Assembly: GCF_000012885.1 (NCBI RefSeq)
Contig: NC_007498.2
Coordinates: 1,922,001 to 1,986,000, forward strand
DNA from: Syntrophotalea carbinolica DSM 2380
GTDB lineage: Bacteria > Desulfobacterota > Desulfuromonadia > Desulfuromonadales > Syntrophotaleaceae
Direction of reading: 5' to 3'
DNA length: 64,000 bases
Of the stretch, positions 1-7,624 are shown piece after piece. A program made the translations under genes and the position numbers. Below the pieces are notes generated by a model. That model was not told the origin of the DNA. It did no database searches and saw only the letters and a list, made by a program, of their open reading frames with translations. Numbering within the stretch: position 1 is the first letter of the stretch; each line of letters starts with the position of its first letter.

Positions 1-416
1 GGGCAAAGACCGGCTTCCATGGCACGGATTTCCTCCGGGATATTACGAGTCAGCGTTCCGAGGCAGTTATCCCTACCTTCGGCATCACGATCGATATTGA
101 ATCGCGGGGCATCGATGTCGTTAATGATGCAAAGCGTTAACTCCAACTGGCCATACGGCGTATCCGCAGCCTGCATAAAGAAAAGACAATCCGAATCTGC
201 GGGGGTTCTTCTGACCTCCACCCTGACAAGCCCCAGATCCGGAGGGCAAATATAACGTATCGAGGGTTCCCCCTGGTCACTGCCAGACCTACGGTCATCG
301 GAGAGCAGGGAAGGAGGAATCAAATCTCTATAGATATTCTCCTTTTGTTTCCGGGGTAGACCATTCAGTCCCCGGAGAGAACCGACGTTCCCGCTATCTT
401 CAGACGGTTGTTTCAA
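1..416 (-). CDS. Hypothetical protein, partial (runs off the left edge)
   Basis: An open frame of 138 codons enters the window immediately after the deacetylase gene and is still open at base 1, so its C-terminus is missing. The proposed start is a TTG at 416 with an AGGAAGG ribosome-binding site about 7 bases upstream that overlaps the stop region of the deacetylase gene; an ATG-only search would miss it. The first 50 residues are polar (start L-K-Q-P-S-E-D). The rest looks like a folded soluble domain with segments such as LGLVRVEVRRT, LELTLCIINDID and RNIPEEIRAMEAGL. I do not recognise the family. The tight spacing suggests co-transcription and translational coupling with the deacetylase. 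Coding status is supported by an uninterrupted frame and protein-like composition; function is unknown. Confidence 0.6.
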   Translation of the reverse strand, partial: MKQPSEDSGNVGSLRGLNGLPRKQKENIYRDLIPPSLLSDDRRSGSDQGEPSIRYICPPDLGLVRVEVRRTPADSDCLFFMQAADTPYGQLELTLCIINDIDAPRFNIDRDAEGRDNCLGTLTRNIPEEIRAMEAGLC

Positions 417-429
417 GGGATCGCCCTTC

Positions 430-1575
430 CTATCGAATAAACCCGAGGCCGTGCAAAGGCAACAGACGCCGCTCCAAAAATGCCAAAGTCCTGTCTAGCT
501 GATCCTGGGCACGGCTAAAATCGTCGGGTCGCGCCAAATGGGGAACGTCTCGTAATGATTTTTGACTGTTGCCGGATACCTCAAGAGCTTCATGGATCTC
601 TTCGGGCAGCGCATTGCCGACTTCCTGACCCGACATGATTGCCCACAACAGAGTCCATCCTCGAGCCGTATTAAGCTTATCATACCCTCCCCCACCCAAG
701 GCCACCCAGGGCAAGCCGCATTCCGCGAAGAATCGGCCCGCATATTCGACAGCTCCCGTTGTCATTTCAAGACGTGTAAGAGGATCGGTGCGCAGAATAT
801 CCATACCCATCTGGGTAACCAGAATATCGGGGGTAAAAGCATGCAGCAGCGGAATGACGATCCGCCCGAAGGCTTGCTCGAATATCAAATCGTCCGCATG
901 GGGCTCCATGGGAATATTCACCGCGTATCCATACCCTTCCCGCGTGCCCAACTCCTTGACAACCCCGGTATACGGAAAAAAGTCTTTGCCGATTTCGTGC
1001 AACGAAATGGTAAGAACACGATCTGTGGCGTAGAAAGCCTCCTGCACCCCATCGCCATGATGAGCATCAAGATCGACATACGCAACTTTGAAACCGCGCG
1101 CCACCATGGAATTTATGGCCACAACGGCATCGTTCAGATAACTGAAACCCGATGCGCGTGCGGCATGCGCATGATGCCACCCTCCCGCCATATTGAAGGC
1201 ACAGCGACAGTTTTTATCCAATACCTGTCGCGCAGCCTCCATGGTGCCGCCGCAACAAAGACTGACCCAATCGAAAAGATCCTCGAAAACGGGATTTTCC
1301 ATATCTCCGAGACCGAACCGGAAATCGGCCCGGCGAGTCGAGTCGCAACTGAATTCCTGAAGGGTGCGTAGATAATCCGGATGGTGAAAGGATAAAAGTT
1401 CAGCGTATGTGGCGCGGGGAGCTTCAATAAGACGGATGCCGGGACGGGAAAGCAAGTGCAAGGCATCAAGCAAAGCGTAAGTCAAAGCAAACCGCTCCAC
1501 CTTGAACGGATGCCCCTGGCCAAAAACACCTTGCCCAAAACGGCTGGAATAAATAAAGGCACAATCGCCATGCAT
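430..1575 (-). CDS. Histone deacetylase family protein (AcuC-like)
   Basis: 381 residues, the usual size for bacterial class I-type deacetylases. The zinc/catalytic signatures are visible: the His-His pair in GGWHHAHAARASGF (about 130-143), the zinc site in YVDLDAHHGDGVQ (about 165-177), an Asp in MGMDILRTDP (about 255-265) and the glycine turn ALGGGGYDKLN. The family removes acyl groups from lysine (AcuC deacetylates acetyl-CoA synthetase) or from small acetylated amines; the substrate here cannot be read from sequence. The start ATG at 1575 has GGGAGGG six bases upstream. It is followed by the partial TTG-start gene, probably in one transcript. A terminator at 1676-1697 separates it from tRNA-Gln upstream. 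Family assignment is firm; the acuC role is inferred. Confidence 0.9.
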   Translation of the reverse strand: MHGDCAFIYSSRFGQGVFGQGHPFKVERFALTYALLDALHLLSRPGIRLIEAPRATYAELLSFHHPDYLRTLQEFSCDSTRRADFRFGLGDMENPVFEDLFDWVSLCCGGTMEAARQVLDKNCRCAFNMAGGWHHAHAARASGFSYLNDAVVAINSMVARGFKVAYVDLDAHHGDGVQEAFYATDRVLTISLHEIGKDFFPYTGVVKELGTREGYGYAVNIPMEPHADDLIFEQAFGRIVIPLLHAFTPDILVTQMGMDILRTDPLTRLEMTTGAVEYAGRFFAECGLPWVALGGGGYDKLNTARGWTLLWAIMSGQEVGNALPEEIHEALEVSGNSQKSLRDVPHLARPDDFSRAQDQLDRTLAFLERRLLPLHGLGFIR

Positions 1576-1675
1576 ATGACGCCCTCCCCTCTAAAAGCTT
1601 TAACATCGTGCAGGGAGGCAGGTCAACTGCCAGGGCATACATTCAATCTTGCATGTCGGTCTTTGAATAAAAAAA

Positions 1676-1697
1676 AGGTGGAGCAAAGGCTCCACCT
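1676..1697 (-). terminator. Intrinsic terminator of tRNA-Gln
   Basis: A 9-bp perfect stem (AGGTGGAGC / GCTCCACCT) with a 4-base loop is followed, reading on the minus strand, by a run of T (plus-strand A run at about 1668-1675). It lies directly downstream of tRNA-Gln. Confidence 0.85.
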
Positions 1698-1758
1698 GTT
1701 GGCCGCCCCTCGGGACAACCTGTATCTATTTTCACACGCGTTGCTGCGTGAATGATTT

Positions 1759-1832
1759 TGGCTGGGAGACAAGGATTCGAACCTTGGTTGACGGAGTCAG
1801 AGTCCGTAGTCCTGCCGCTAGACGATCTCCCA
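1759..1832 (-). tRNA. tRNA-Gln (anticodon CTG)
   Basis: 74 bases with encoded CCA. The acceptor stem TGGGAGA pairs with TCTCCCA, discriminator G. The anticodon stem ACGGA/TCCGT encloses loop CTCTGAC, giving anticodon CTG (reads CAG). The T-loop GGTTCGAATCC is standard. It has its own promoter at 1845-1873 and a terminator at 1676-1697, so it is a single-gene unit. Confidence 0.95.
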
Positions 1833-1844
1833 AAAGCGAGTGAC

Positions 1845-1873
1845 GTTTTAACAAAGCCTATCGTCAGTGTCAA
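1845..1873 (-). promoter_or_regulatory. Sigma-70-type promoter of tRNA-Gln
   Basis: On the minus strand TTGACA (1868-1873) and TAAAAC (1845-1850) are separated by exactly 17 bases, ending about 12 bases before the tRNA 5' end. Perfect -35, good -10, right position. Confidence 0.7.
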
Positions 1874-1922
1874 GGGTAAAAATTCTTTTTTTCAAAAAAA
1901 ACCACTCGAACATCGCGATCCG

Positions 1923-4589
1923 TCAAGTATGCTCCATGTCTTGCAAACTGCGCTGAACGATTTCCCGCAAGTCGCGCGAGATCCCCTCCGTGGAGAACAT
2001 TTTGTTCAACTGTTCTTTCATCAAGGCACTTCTGTCATTGTCGAATCGTCGCCACGCGCTGAAGGAACCGGCCAGAGATGCGGAAACCTGTGGATTCAGT
2101 CGATCAAGTTTCATCACATAGTCGCCAACGAGATGATACCCGGCGCCGCTCGGTGCGTGAAATCCTCCAAGATTTCCGCGAGCGAAGGTATGCAACACAG
2201 CACGCACCCGATTGGGATTACACAGATTGAAATCCTCATGCGCGAGCAACCTGCGGATCTTGTCGACAATCAGGGGATGCCGCGCACCGGACTGGACAGC
2301 AAACCATTTATCCAGAACCAGAGGAATGTCCTTTGCGCGCTGATAAAACTGCGCAAACGCTGTCTGGCTTTCGGCATTTTCGACTTCCGCCAAAAGGGTC
2401 AGAAGAGCCAGACGATCCGTCATATTATCCGCTTCGTCAAGCCACTGCCTGACCTGTGGCCAGAAACCAGCCTTGGATTGAGCGGCAAGATAACTCAAAC
2501 AGACATTTTTCAAAGACCGACAACCCACTTCCTCCGGAGAGAAACCGTATCCGGCGGATGTATCTTTTATACAGGCCTGCCGAACGGATGCCCACTCATC
2601 ATGCAGAGCATCGCTCAGAGCCTCACGCAATTTACGTCGAACCGTGCAGATACCATCGATATCTATCCGGAGGCGTTGATCGACCAGATAGTTTTCGCTC
2701 GGCAGCATCAACATTTGGGCGGCCAACCCCCTATCCTTGCTACTTGAATGCAACACTTGGCGAAAGGCATCGATCAGCACGGGTTCGACCATGAAAGCCT
2801 GACCATCGGCCATGCGATCGACTCCGCGCATAATAACCTGCGTAACCAGTTGCTGGGCGGCATCCCAACGATTGAAGGGGTCGCTGTCGTGCACCGTAAG
2901 AAACATGAGCTCTGCATCGGAATAGTTGTATGTAAGTCTTACAGGAGCAGAAAAGCCCCTAAGCAGTGAAGGCACAGGACGTTCAGACACTTTGAAGCGG
3001 AAAACCTGTTCGGTTTTTTTAAGAGGTAAAATAGCGGTTGTATCACAGTCGGTTCCCGAATGACCCACTTCGCATACAGGCATCTCAGTCCCCGTGGAGT
3101 TCAGCAATCCGATAGCGACAGGAATATGCAGAGGTTGCTTATCCGATTGGCCGGGGGTTGGAGCGCAGCCCTGCTGCAACCGCAAACAGAACTCCTTGCT
3201 GCTCTCATCATAATTTCCTGTCGCCCGAATATTCGGAGTACCTGCCTGACTGTACCACAGGCGAAATTGGGACAGGTCGACCTGCGCCGCATCCTCCATC
3301 GCCTTGACGAAATCTTCGATGGTCACAGCCGTACCGTCGAAACGTGAAAAATAGAGCTCAAGCCCGCGGCGAAACATTTCCTTGCCCAGCAGATTGTGCA
3401 GCATACGCACAATTTCGGCGCCTTTTTCATAAACAGTGGCCGTATAAAAATTGTTGATTTCCTGGTAGGCCTCCGGGCGTACGGGATGCGCGAGGGGACC
3501 GGAATCTTCCGCAAATTGTACCGTTCGCAAAAGACGCACATCGTGAATACGCTTCAAAGACCTGGCCACCTCGTCCGCGGAGAATTGCTGGTCCCGAAAA
3601 ACGGTCAGCCCTTCCTTAAGACTAAGCTGAAACCAATCGCGACAGGTGACGCGGTTTCCCGTCCAGTTGTGAAAATATTCGTGGGCGACAACCTCTTCGA
3701 TCGCCTGAAAATCCAAGTCGGTGGCGGTTTCCCGATCGGCAAGAACATATTTTGAATTAAAGATATTGAGGCCCTTGTTTTCCATGGCCCCCATATTGAA
3801 ATCATCCACAGCCACGATCATATACAGATCGAGATCGTATTCGAGCCCAAAGACCTTCTCATCCCAAAGCATGGCCTTTTTAAGGGCTTCAAGCGCGTGT
3901 GTGCCGCGCCCCAGGTTGTGCCGCTGGAGATAGACGCGCAACGCCACTGAACGGCCGGAAGCGGTGACAAATGCACCTTCTTCAAATACGATATCGCCAG
4001 CCACCAGGGCAAACAGATAGCTTGGCTTGGGAAAGGGGTCATGCCAGGTGACTCGATGCAAACCGTCGGGAAGATCTTCGCTTGAAAGCAGGTTACCGTT
4101 GGAAAGAAGTACGGGATAGCGTTTTTTATCTGCAACAATGCTGGTGGTATACGTCGCCATGACATCCGGACGATCCGGGAAAAAGGTGATGCGGCGAAAT
4201 CCCTCGGCCTCACATTGTGTGCAGAACATCCCTCCAGAACAGTACAGGCCCTCGAGTACCGTATTATCCTGAGGCTGAATAATCACCTCGGTTTGAAGCT
4301 CGAAAACATCCGGCACCCCGAAAAGATAAAGACCACTTTCATCTAGACGATAATCGCGATCGGCCACTGGCGTGCCATCGATATGCAGTGAACGAAGCTT
4401 GAGATCGATGCCGTCCAGAAAAAGGGTCTGCTCCCGGTTTGTACTTCGGGGGTTGCGTCGCAAGGACATAAGGGTTTTTACAACGGTATCTCTTTCAGCA
4501 AGTTCAAAGGTCAAATGCACCTTTTCGACCAGGAATTCCGATGGCGCATAATCTTCCAGACGAACAACTTGACAACTGTTTTCCTGCAT
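1923..4589 (-). CDS. pepN: Aminopeptidase N (M1 zinc metallopeptidase)
   Basis: 888 residues, matching the proteobacterial PepN length (about 870-890). It removes N-terminal amino acids from peptides in the cytoplasm. The exopeptidase signature GAMENKGL and the zinc motif HEYFHNWTGNRVTCRDWF (HExxH with the distal Glu in LSLKEGLTVFRDQQF) are intact. The C-terminal half has the DUF3458-type beta and alpha-superhelical region (from about AGTPNIRATGNY). The ATG at 4589 has only a weak upstream GGGG; the N-terminus (NSCQVVRLEDYAPSEF) agrees with the family. A perfect 11-bp inverted repeat lies 26 bases upstream. No clear partner gene: gltX upstream is separated by a terminator. Confidence 0.95.
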   Translation of the reverse strand: MQENSCQVVRLEDYAPSEFLVEKVHLTFELAERDTVVKTLMSLRRNPRSTNREQTLFLDGIDLKLRSLHIDGTPVADRDYRLDESGLYLFGVPDVFELQTEVIIQPQDNTVLEGLYCSGGMFCTQCEAEGFRRITFFPDRPDVMATYTTSIVADKKRYPVLLSNGNLLSSEDLPDGLHRVTWHDPFPKPSYLFALVAGDIVFEEGAFVTASGRSVALRVYLQRHNLGRGTHALEALKKAMLWDEKVFGLEYDLDLYMIVAVDDFNMGAMENKGLNIFNSKYVLADRETATDLDFQAIEEVVAHEYFHNWTGNRVTCRDWFQLSLKEGLTVFRDQQFSADEVARSLKRIHDVRLLRTVQFAEDSGPLAHPVRPEAYQEINNFYTATVYEKGAEIVRMLHNLLGKEMFRRGLELYFSRFDGTAVTIEDFVKAMEDAAQVDLSQFRLWYSQAGTPNIRATGNYDESSKEFCLRLQQGCAPTPGQSDKQPLHIPVAIGLLNSTGTEMPVCEVGHSGTDCDTTAILPLKKTEQVFRFKVSERPVPSLLRGFSAPVRLTYNYSDAELMFLTVHDSDPFNRWDAAQQLVTQVIMRGVDRMADGQAFMVEPVLIDAFRQVLHSSSKDRGLAAQMLMLPSENYLVDQRLRIDIDGICTVRRKLREALSDALHDEWASVRQACIKDTSAGYGFSPEEVGCRSLKNVCLSYLAAQSKAGFWPQVRQWLDEADNMTDRLALLTLLAEVENAESQTAFAQFYQRAKDIPLVLDKWFAVQSGARHPLIVDKIRRLLAHEDFNLCNPNRVRAVLHTFARGNLGGFHAPSGAGYHLVGDYVMKLDRLNPQVSASLAGSFSAWRRFDNDRSALMKEQLNKMFSTEGISRDLREIVQRSLQDMEHT

Positions 4590-4614
4590 GCAAAAACCCC
4601 GTTGATTGCTAAAT

Positions 4615-4645
4615 AGTGTGCATCCGGAAACTCAGGATGCACACT
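4615..4645. repeat. Perfect inverted repeat in the pepN leader
   Basis: AGTGTGCATCC (4615-4625) and GGATGCACACT (4635-4645) are exact reverse complements with a 9-base loop, just upstream of the pepN start. There is no T run on either side, so it is not a standard terminator. It could be an operator or a leader hairpin. Confidence 0.6.
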
Positions 4646-4812
4646 GCGTAGTTTTCATAAGGGAAACGAGTGATTTTTCCCAAGGTCAAGAAAATCGAGC
4701 ACTTGCGCGGAGGCGTAGTTTTTACACCGCACAAGCAAGTGGGAAGATTGACGCAGAGATTGGGAAAAAGGACCGTTTCCGGATGAAAACTAAATATATC
4801 CGGCAAATAAAA

Positions 4813-4851
4813 CAGGGTGCCTTCCGACCATCGATACGGTAAAGCACCCTG
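4813..4851 (-). terminator. Intrinsic terminator after gltX
   Basis: CAGGGTGC (4813-4820) pairs with GCACCCTG (4844-4851) around a 23-base loop; on the minus strand it is followed by TTTTATTT. It lies 28 bases past the gltX stop. Confidence 0.8.
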
Positions 4852-4879
4852 CGTTTATCAAATTAAAAGCGGAAAAAGG

Positions 4880-6280
4880 TTACTGCCCCAACCGGGACAT
4901 GGCTCCCTGTAAACGCGCGAGAGTTTTTTCGCGTCCCAGGATCTGCATGATCAAACAGATGCTGGGACCGGTGGTACCGCCAACCAGAGCGACACGGGCG
5001 GGTTGCGCCAGTTTGCCGAACTTCAGACCGGTAGCTTCAAGCACGCCTTTAAACACTCCGTCGAGAATGTCTTCCTTCCAATCGTCGCAGGATTCAAGCG
5101 CAGCCGACAACGCTTCGAACACGAAACGATTATCCTCAATAAGAAATTTTGCCGCAGCTTTTTCATCGAACTGGATATCGTCCGCAAAAAAACACCGGGC
5201 CTGCTGTGCCATATCAACCAGTGTCTTGGAACGGTCCTGCAACGCCACGACGATGGGCTCCAGGTCGGCGATATTCGCAACATCGATGCCATCGGCCGCA
5301 AGATGTCCGGCCAGCAGCTGAGCAAGCCTGCCCGGGTTCCCGGTTTTTATGTAATGGCTGTTGAGCCATATAAGCTTTTCGGGATTGAAAACACTGGCCG
5401 ACTTGCCGATATTGTCCAGGCTGAAGAGCTGAGTCAATTCATCCTGGGTAAAAATCTCCTGATCGCCGTGGGACCAGCCAAGGCGCACAAGGTAATTCAC
5501 GAGAGCTTCGGGCAAATAGCCCATTTCCTTATATGCCATAACGGAGGTGGCGCCGTGTCGTTTGGACAGACGGCTCTTATCTGCCCCCAGAATCATCGGC
5601 ACATGAGCGAAATCGGGCACGGGATAGCCCAGAGCTTTATACAACATAATCTGACGCGGCGTATTGTTGATATGGTCATCTCCGCGCAGCACCAGATTGA
5701 TGCCCATTTCGGCATCGTCAACCACAACGACAAAATTATAGGTCGGCGTACCGTCCGTGCGCTGGATAATCAGATCATCCAACTCCTCGTTCTGGAAAGT
5801 GATGTCGCCCTTGATACGATCGTGGAAAGTGGTCGCCCCTTCCTGCGGAGCCTTGAAGCGGATAACATAAGGCTTATCGTCGCAGACTTCCTGCAATTGC
5901 CTGCACGTACCATCGTATTTAGGTTTGCGCCCGTCCTGCATGGCCGCTTCGCGTTTTTTCTCCAGTTCTTCCGCAGTGCAATAGCAACGATAGGCTTTCC
6001 CCTGTTCTACCAGTTGGTCGATCTTTGCGCGATACAAATCAAAACGATCGGATTGGTAAATGGGCCCTTCATCGCAACTCATACCGAGCCAATCCATGGC
6101 CTGAAGGATGGCGTCGACCGACTCCTGGGTGGAACGCGCCACATCGGTATCCTCAATTCTGAGAACAAATGTACCCTGTTCTTTACGCGCCAGAAGAAAA
6201 TTAAACAAAGCGGTCCTGGCCCCGCCGATATGAAGATAGCCCGTAGGGCTAGGCGCAAATCTCACGCGCAATTTGGACAT
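4880..6280 (-). CDS. gltX: Glutamyl-tRNA synthetase
   Basis: 466 residues, typical of the bacterial class I discriminating/non-discriminating GluRS. It charges tRNA-Glu with glutamate. The HIGH box is in [15 protein letters not shown] (residues about 11-25) and the KMSKS-equivalent in [11 protein letters not shown] (about 238-248). The anticodon-binding domain fills the C-terminal third. The ATG at 6280 has GGAGAATCC immediately upstream. A promoter at 6337-6365 would start the transcript right at a strong hairpin (6311-6331). Whether it also charges tRNA-Gln cannot be told here; gatCAB is not in the window. Confidence 0.96.
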   Translation of the reverse strand: MSKLRVRFAPSPTGYLHIGGARTALFNFLLARKEQGTFVLRIEDTDVARSTQESVDAILQAMDWLGMSCDEGPIYQSDRFDLYRAKIDQLVEQGKAYRCYCTAEELEKKREAAMQDGRKPKYDGTCRQLQEVCDDKPYVIRFKAPQEGATTFHDRIKGDITFQNEELDDLIIQRTDGTPTYNFVVVVDDAEMGINLVLRGDDHINNTPRQIMLYKALGYPVPDFAHVPMILGADKSRLSKRHGATSVMAYKEMGYLPEALVNYLVRLGWSHGDQEIFTQDELTQLFSLDNIGKSASVFNPEKLIWLNSHYIKTGNPGRLAQLLAGHLAADGIDVANIADLEPIVVALQDRSKTLVDMAQQARCFFADDIQFDEKAAAKFLIEDNRFVFEALSAALESCDDWKEDILDGVFKGVLEATGLKFGKLAQPARVALVGGTTGPSICLIMQILGREKTLARLQGAMSRLGQ

Positions 6281-6310
6281 TGGATTCTCCTGTAAGCTTA
6301 AAATGAAAAT

Positions 6311-6331
6311 GGGCTGTCGATTGGACAGCCC
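6311..6331 (-). terminator. Hairpin at the MEMO/gltX junction (terminator and/or gltX 5' hairpin)
   Basis: GGGCTGTC (6311-6318) and GACAGCCC (6324-6331) form a perfect 8-bp stem with a 5-base loop. On the minus strand it is followed by ATTTTCATTT. It can terminate the MEMO-like gene upstream. The predicted gltX start point (about 6330) falls at its outer edge, so gltX mRNA would begin with this hairpin. Confidence 0.7.
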
Positions 6332-6336
6332 ACACT

Positions 6337-6365
6337 TTTATACTGCAAAGGGATTGGCTTGACAA
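6337..6365 (-). promoter_or_regulatory. Promoter of gltX
   Basis: On the minus strand TTGTCA (6360-6365), 17-base spacer, TATAAA (6337-6342). It sits in the 118-base gap between the MEMO-like gene and gltX. Confidence 0.6.
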
Positions 6366-6398
6366 GTGATAATTGCCTCTGGATAGCGCCTTCAACCT

Positions 6399-7202
6399 CT
6401 ACTCGACAACCACCCCGGCATAACCGACCACTTCGGATTGGTCCCCCGTAACCTCGCCGGAGTTTCCATAGCAGACCAGACGGCCCTTTTGGGCCCCAAG
6501 ACATTGCGCCGCAGCCAACATAACGACCGTGGAAACGACGCCACACATGCTGATGTTCTCGCTGGCCACCGTGCGATATAATCCTTCCGGGTCGAGATCA
6601 CAAACATGTTTGAGTGCCATATGATCTTTTTTCCGGGCCGCTGCTCCGGGTTCGTAATGCGTCATATCGGAACTGGCCACCAGCAAAACCGGTTCTTTTT
6701 CCGCGGCCAATACCTGGCCGATAGCATTGCCCAAGGCCAGCAATTCTTCATAAGGTACCGGAGCCAGACACAGGGGCACGATTTGCACATCGGGGGCCCT
6801 GACCTGGAGAAAAGGGATTTGAACTTCCAGCGAATGTTCGAAGCGGTGAGCGAGATCGTCGGCCATAAGCCGCGGATGGGCCTGAAGAACTCTATCAGCG
6901 AGACCCTCTGCAATGGGCACTTCTCCCAAAGGAGTAACCCAGCTACCTTTGGCGAACAGGGCCAGAGATTCACCATATCCGGTATGGTTCGGTCCGATCA
7001 CCAACACTTTGGAGGGAATATCCACGCACCCGAAAGTCTGTCCGGCAATGGCTCCTGAGAACACATATCCGGCATGAGGGACCATAAGTCCGATAGCCGG
7101 GTGCGATTGGGTGGCTTTTTCCAGGTATGTTTCGACCATGGAGCGCAAACTTTTTGGATCCGCAGGGTAAAACTGCCCTGCAACAGCTGGCATGCGTCGC
7201 AT
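6399..7202 (-). CDS. amrB: AmmeMemoRadiSam system protein B (MEMO1 family)
   Basis: 267 residues covering the complete MEMO fold, related to extradiol dioxygenases. The expected metal/active-site residues are visible: His in VPHAGYVFSG (about 43), His in IGPNHTGYG (about 75), Glu/His in RFEHSLEVQIPF (about 125), His in SSDMTHYEPG (about 180) and Cys in STVVMLAAAQCLG (about 230). In bacteria the family usually occurs with an AMMECR1 protein (AmrA) and a radical SAM protein (AmrS); neither is adjacent here, which is unusual for the naming context. ATG at 7202 has GGGAGG five bases upstream. The biochemical role of the family in bacteria is not settled. Confidence 0.88.
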   Translation of the reverse strand: MRRMPAVAGQFYPADPKSLRSMVETYLEKATQSHPAIGLMVPHAGYVFSGAIAGQTFGCVDIPSKVLVIGPNHTGYGESLALFAKGSWVTPLGEVPIAEGLADRVLQAHPRLMADDLAHRFEHSLEVQIPFLQVRAPDVQIVPLCLAPVPYEELLALGNAIGQVLAAEKEPVLLVASSDMTHYEPGAAARKKDHMALKHVCDLDPEGLYRTVASENISMCGVVSTVVMLAAAQCLGAQKGRLVCYGNSGEVTGDQSEVVGYAGVVVE

Positions 7203-7420
7203 TCAAACCTCCCCTGTACTGACAAAATGCTGCGGATTGGCGATCCGCCGTCTCACAACATTCCTCGATGATTGTACCTACCGGGACGTTTCACTTTACC
7301 ATGTATCCCATGTTTGGCAATCTCCGCAGACAAGGATTCCAAACCTTGGGGAAGCGTCGAAAAATCCGGAAGGCGCTGCAGGGAAAGTTGATATGCAGGA
7401 AATGCACAGGACAAAAAAAA

Positions 7421-7445
7421 GAGCCAGCGACAGTATCGCTGGCTC
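7421..7445 (-). terminator. Intrinsic terminator of tRNA-Cys
   Basis: A perfect 10-bp stem (GAGCCAGCGA / TCGCTGGCTC) with a 5-base loop. The minus-strand downstream side is a run of eight T (plus 7413-7420). The plus-strand side (TTTGAATTT) is weaker. Confidence 0.88.
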
Positions 7446-7458
7446 TTTGAATTTGTTA

Positions 7459-7532
<74 letters not shown>

Positions 7533-7553
7533 CCATGTCTCAAAAGCTCGATA

Positions 7554-7583
7554 GTGATATCAGATCGTGCCCCCGAGTGTCAA
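7554..7583 (-). promoter_or_regulatory. Promoter of tRNA-Cys
   Basis: On the minus strand TTGACA (7578-7583), 18-base spacer, TATCAC (7554-7559), ending 21 bases before the tRNA. Confidence 0.6.
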
Positions 7584-7624
7584 GAGTAAAAAATCAACTT
7601 TATGATTTATGTGCCCGAAATCCC

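Noticed and set aside
5003-6295. 430-codon plus-strand frame opposite gltX
   Set aside because: Antisense shadow of gltX; no ribosome-binding site or motif.
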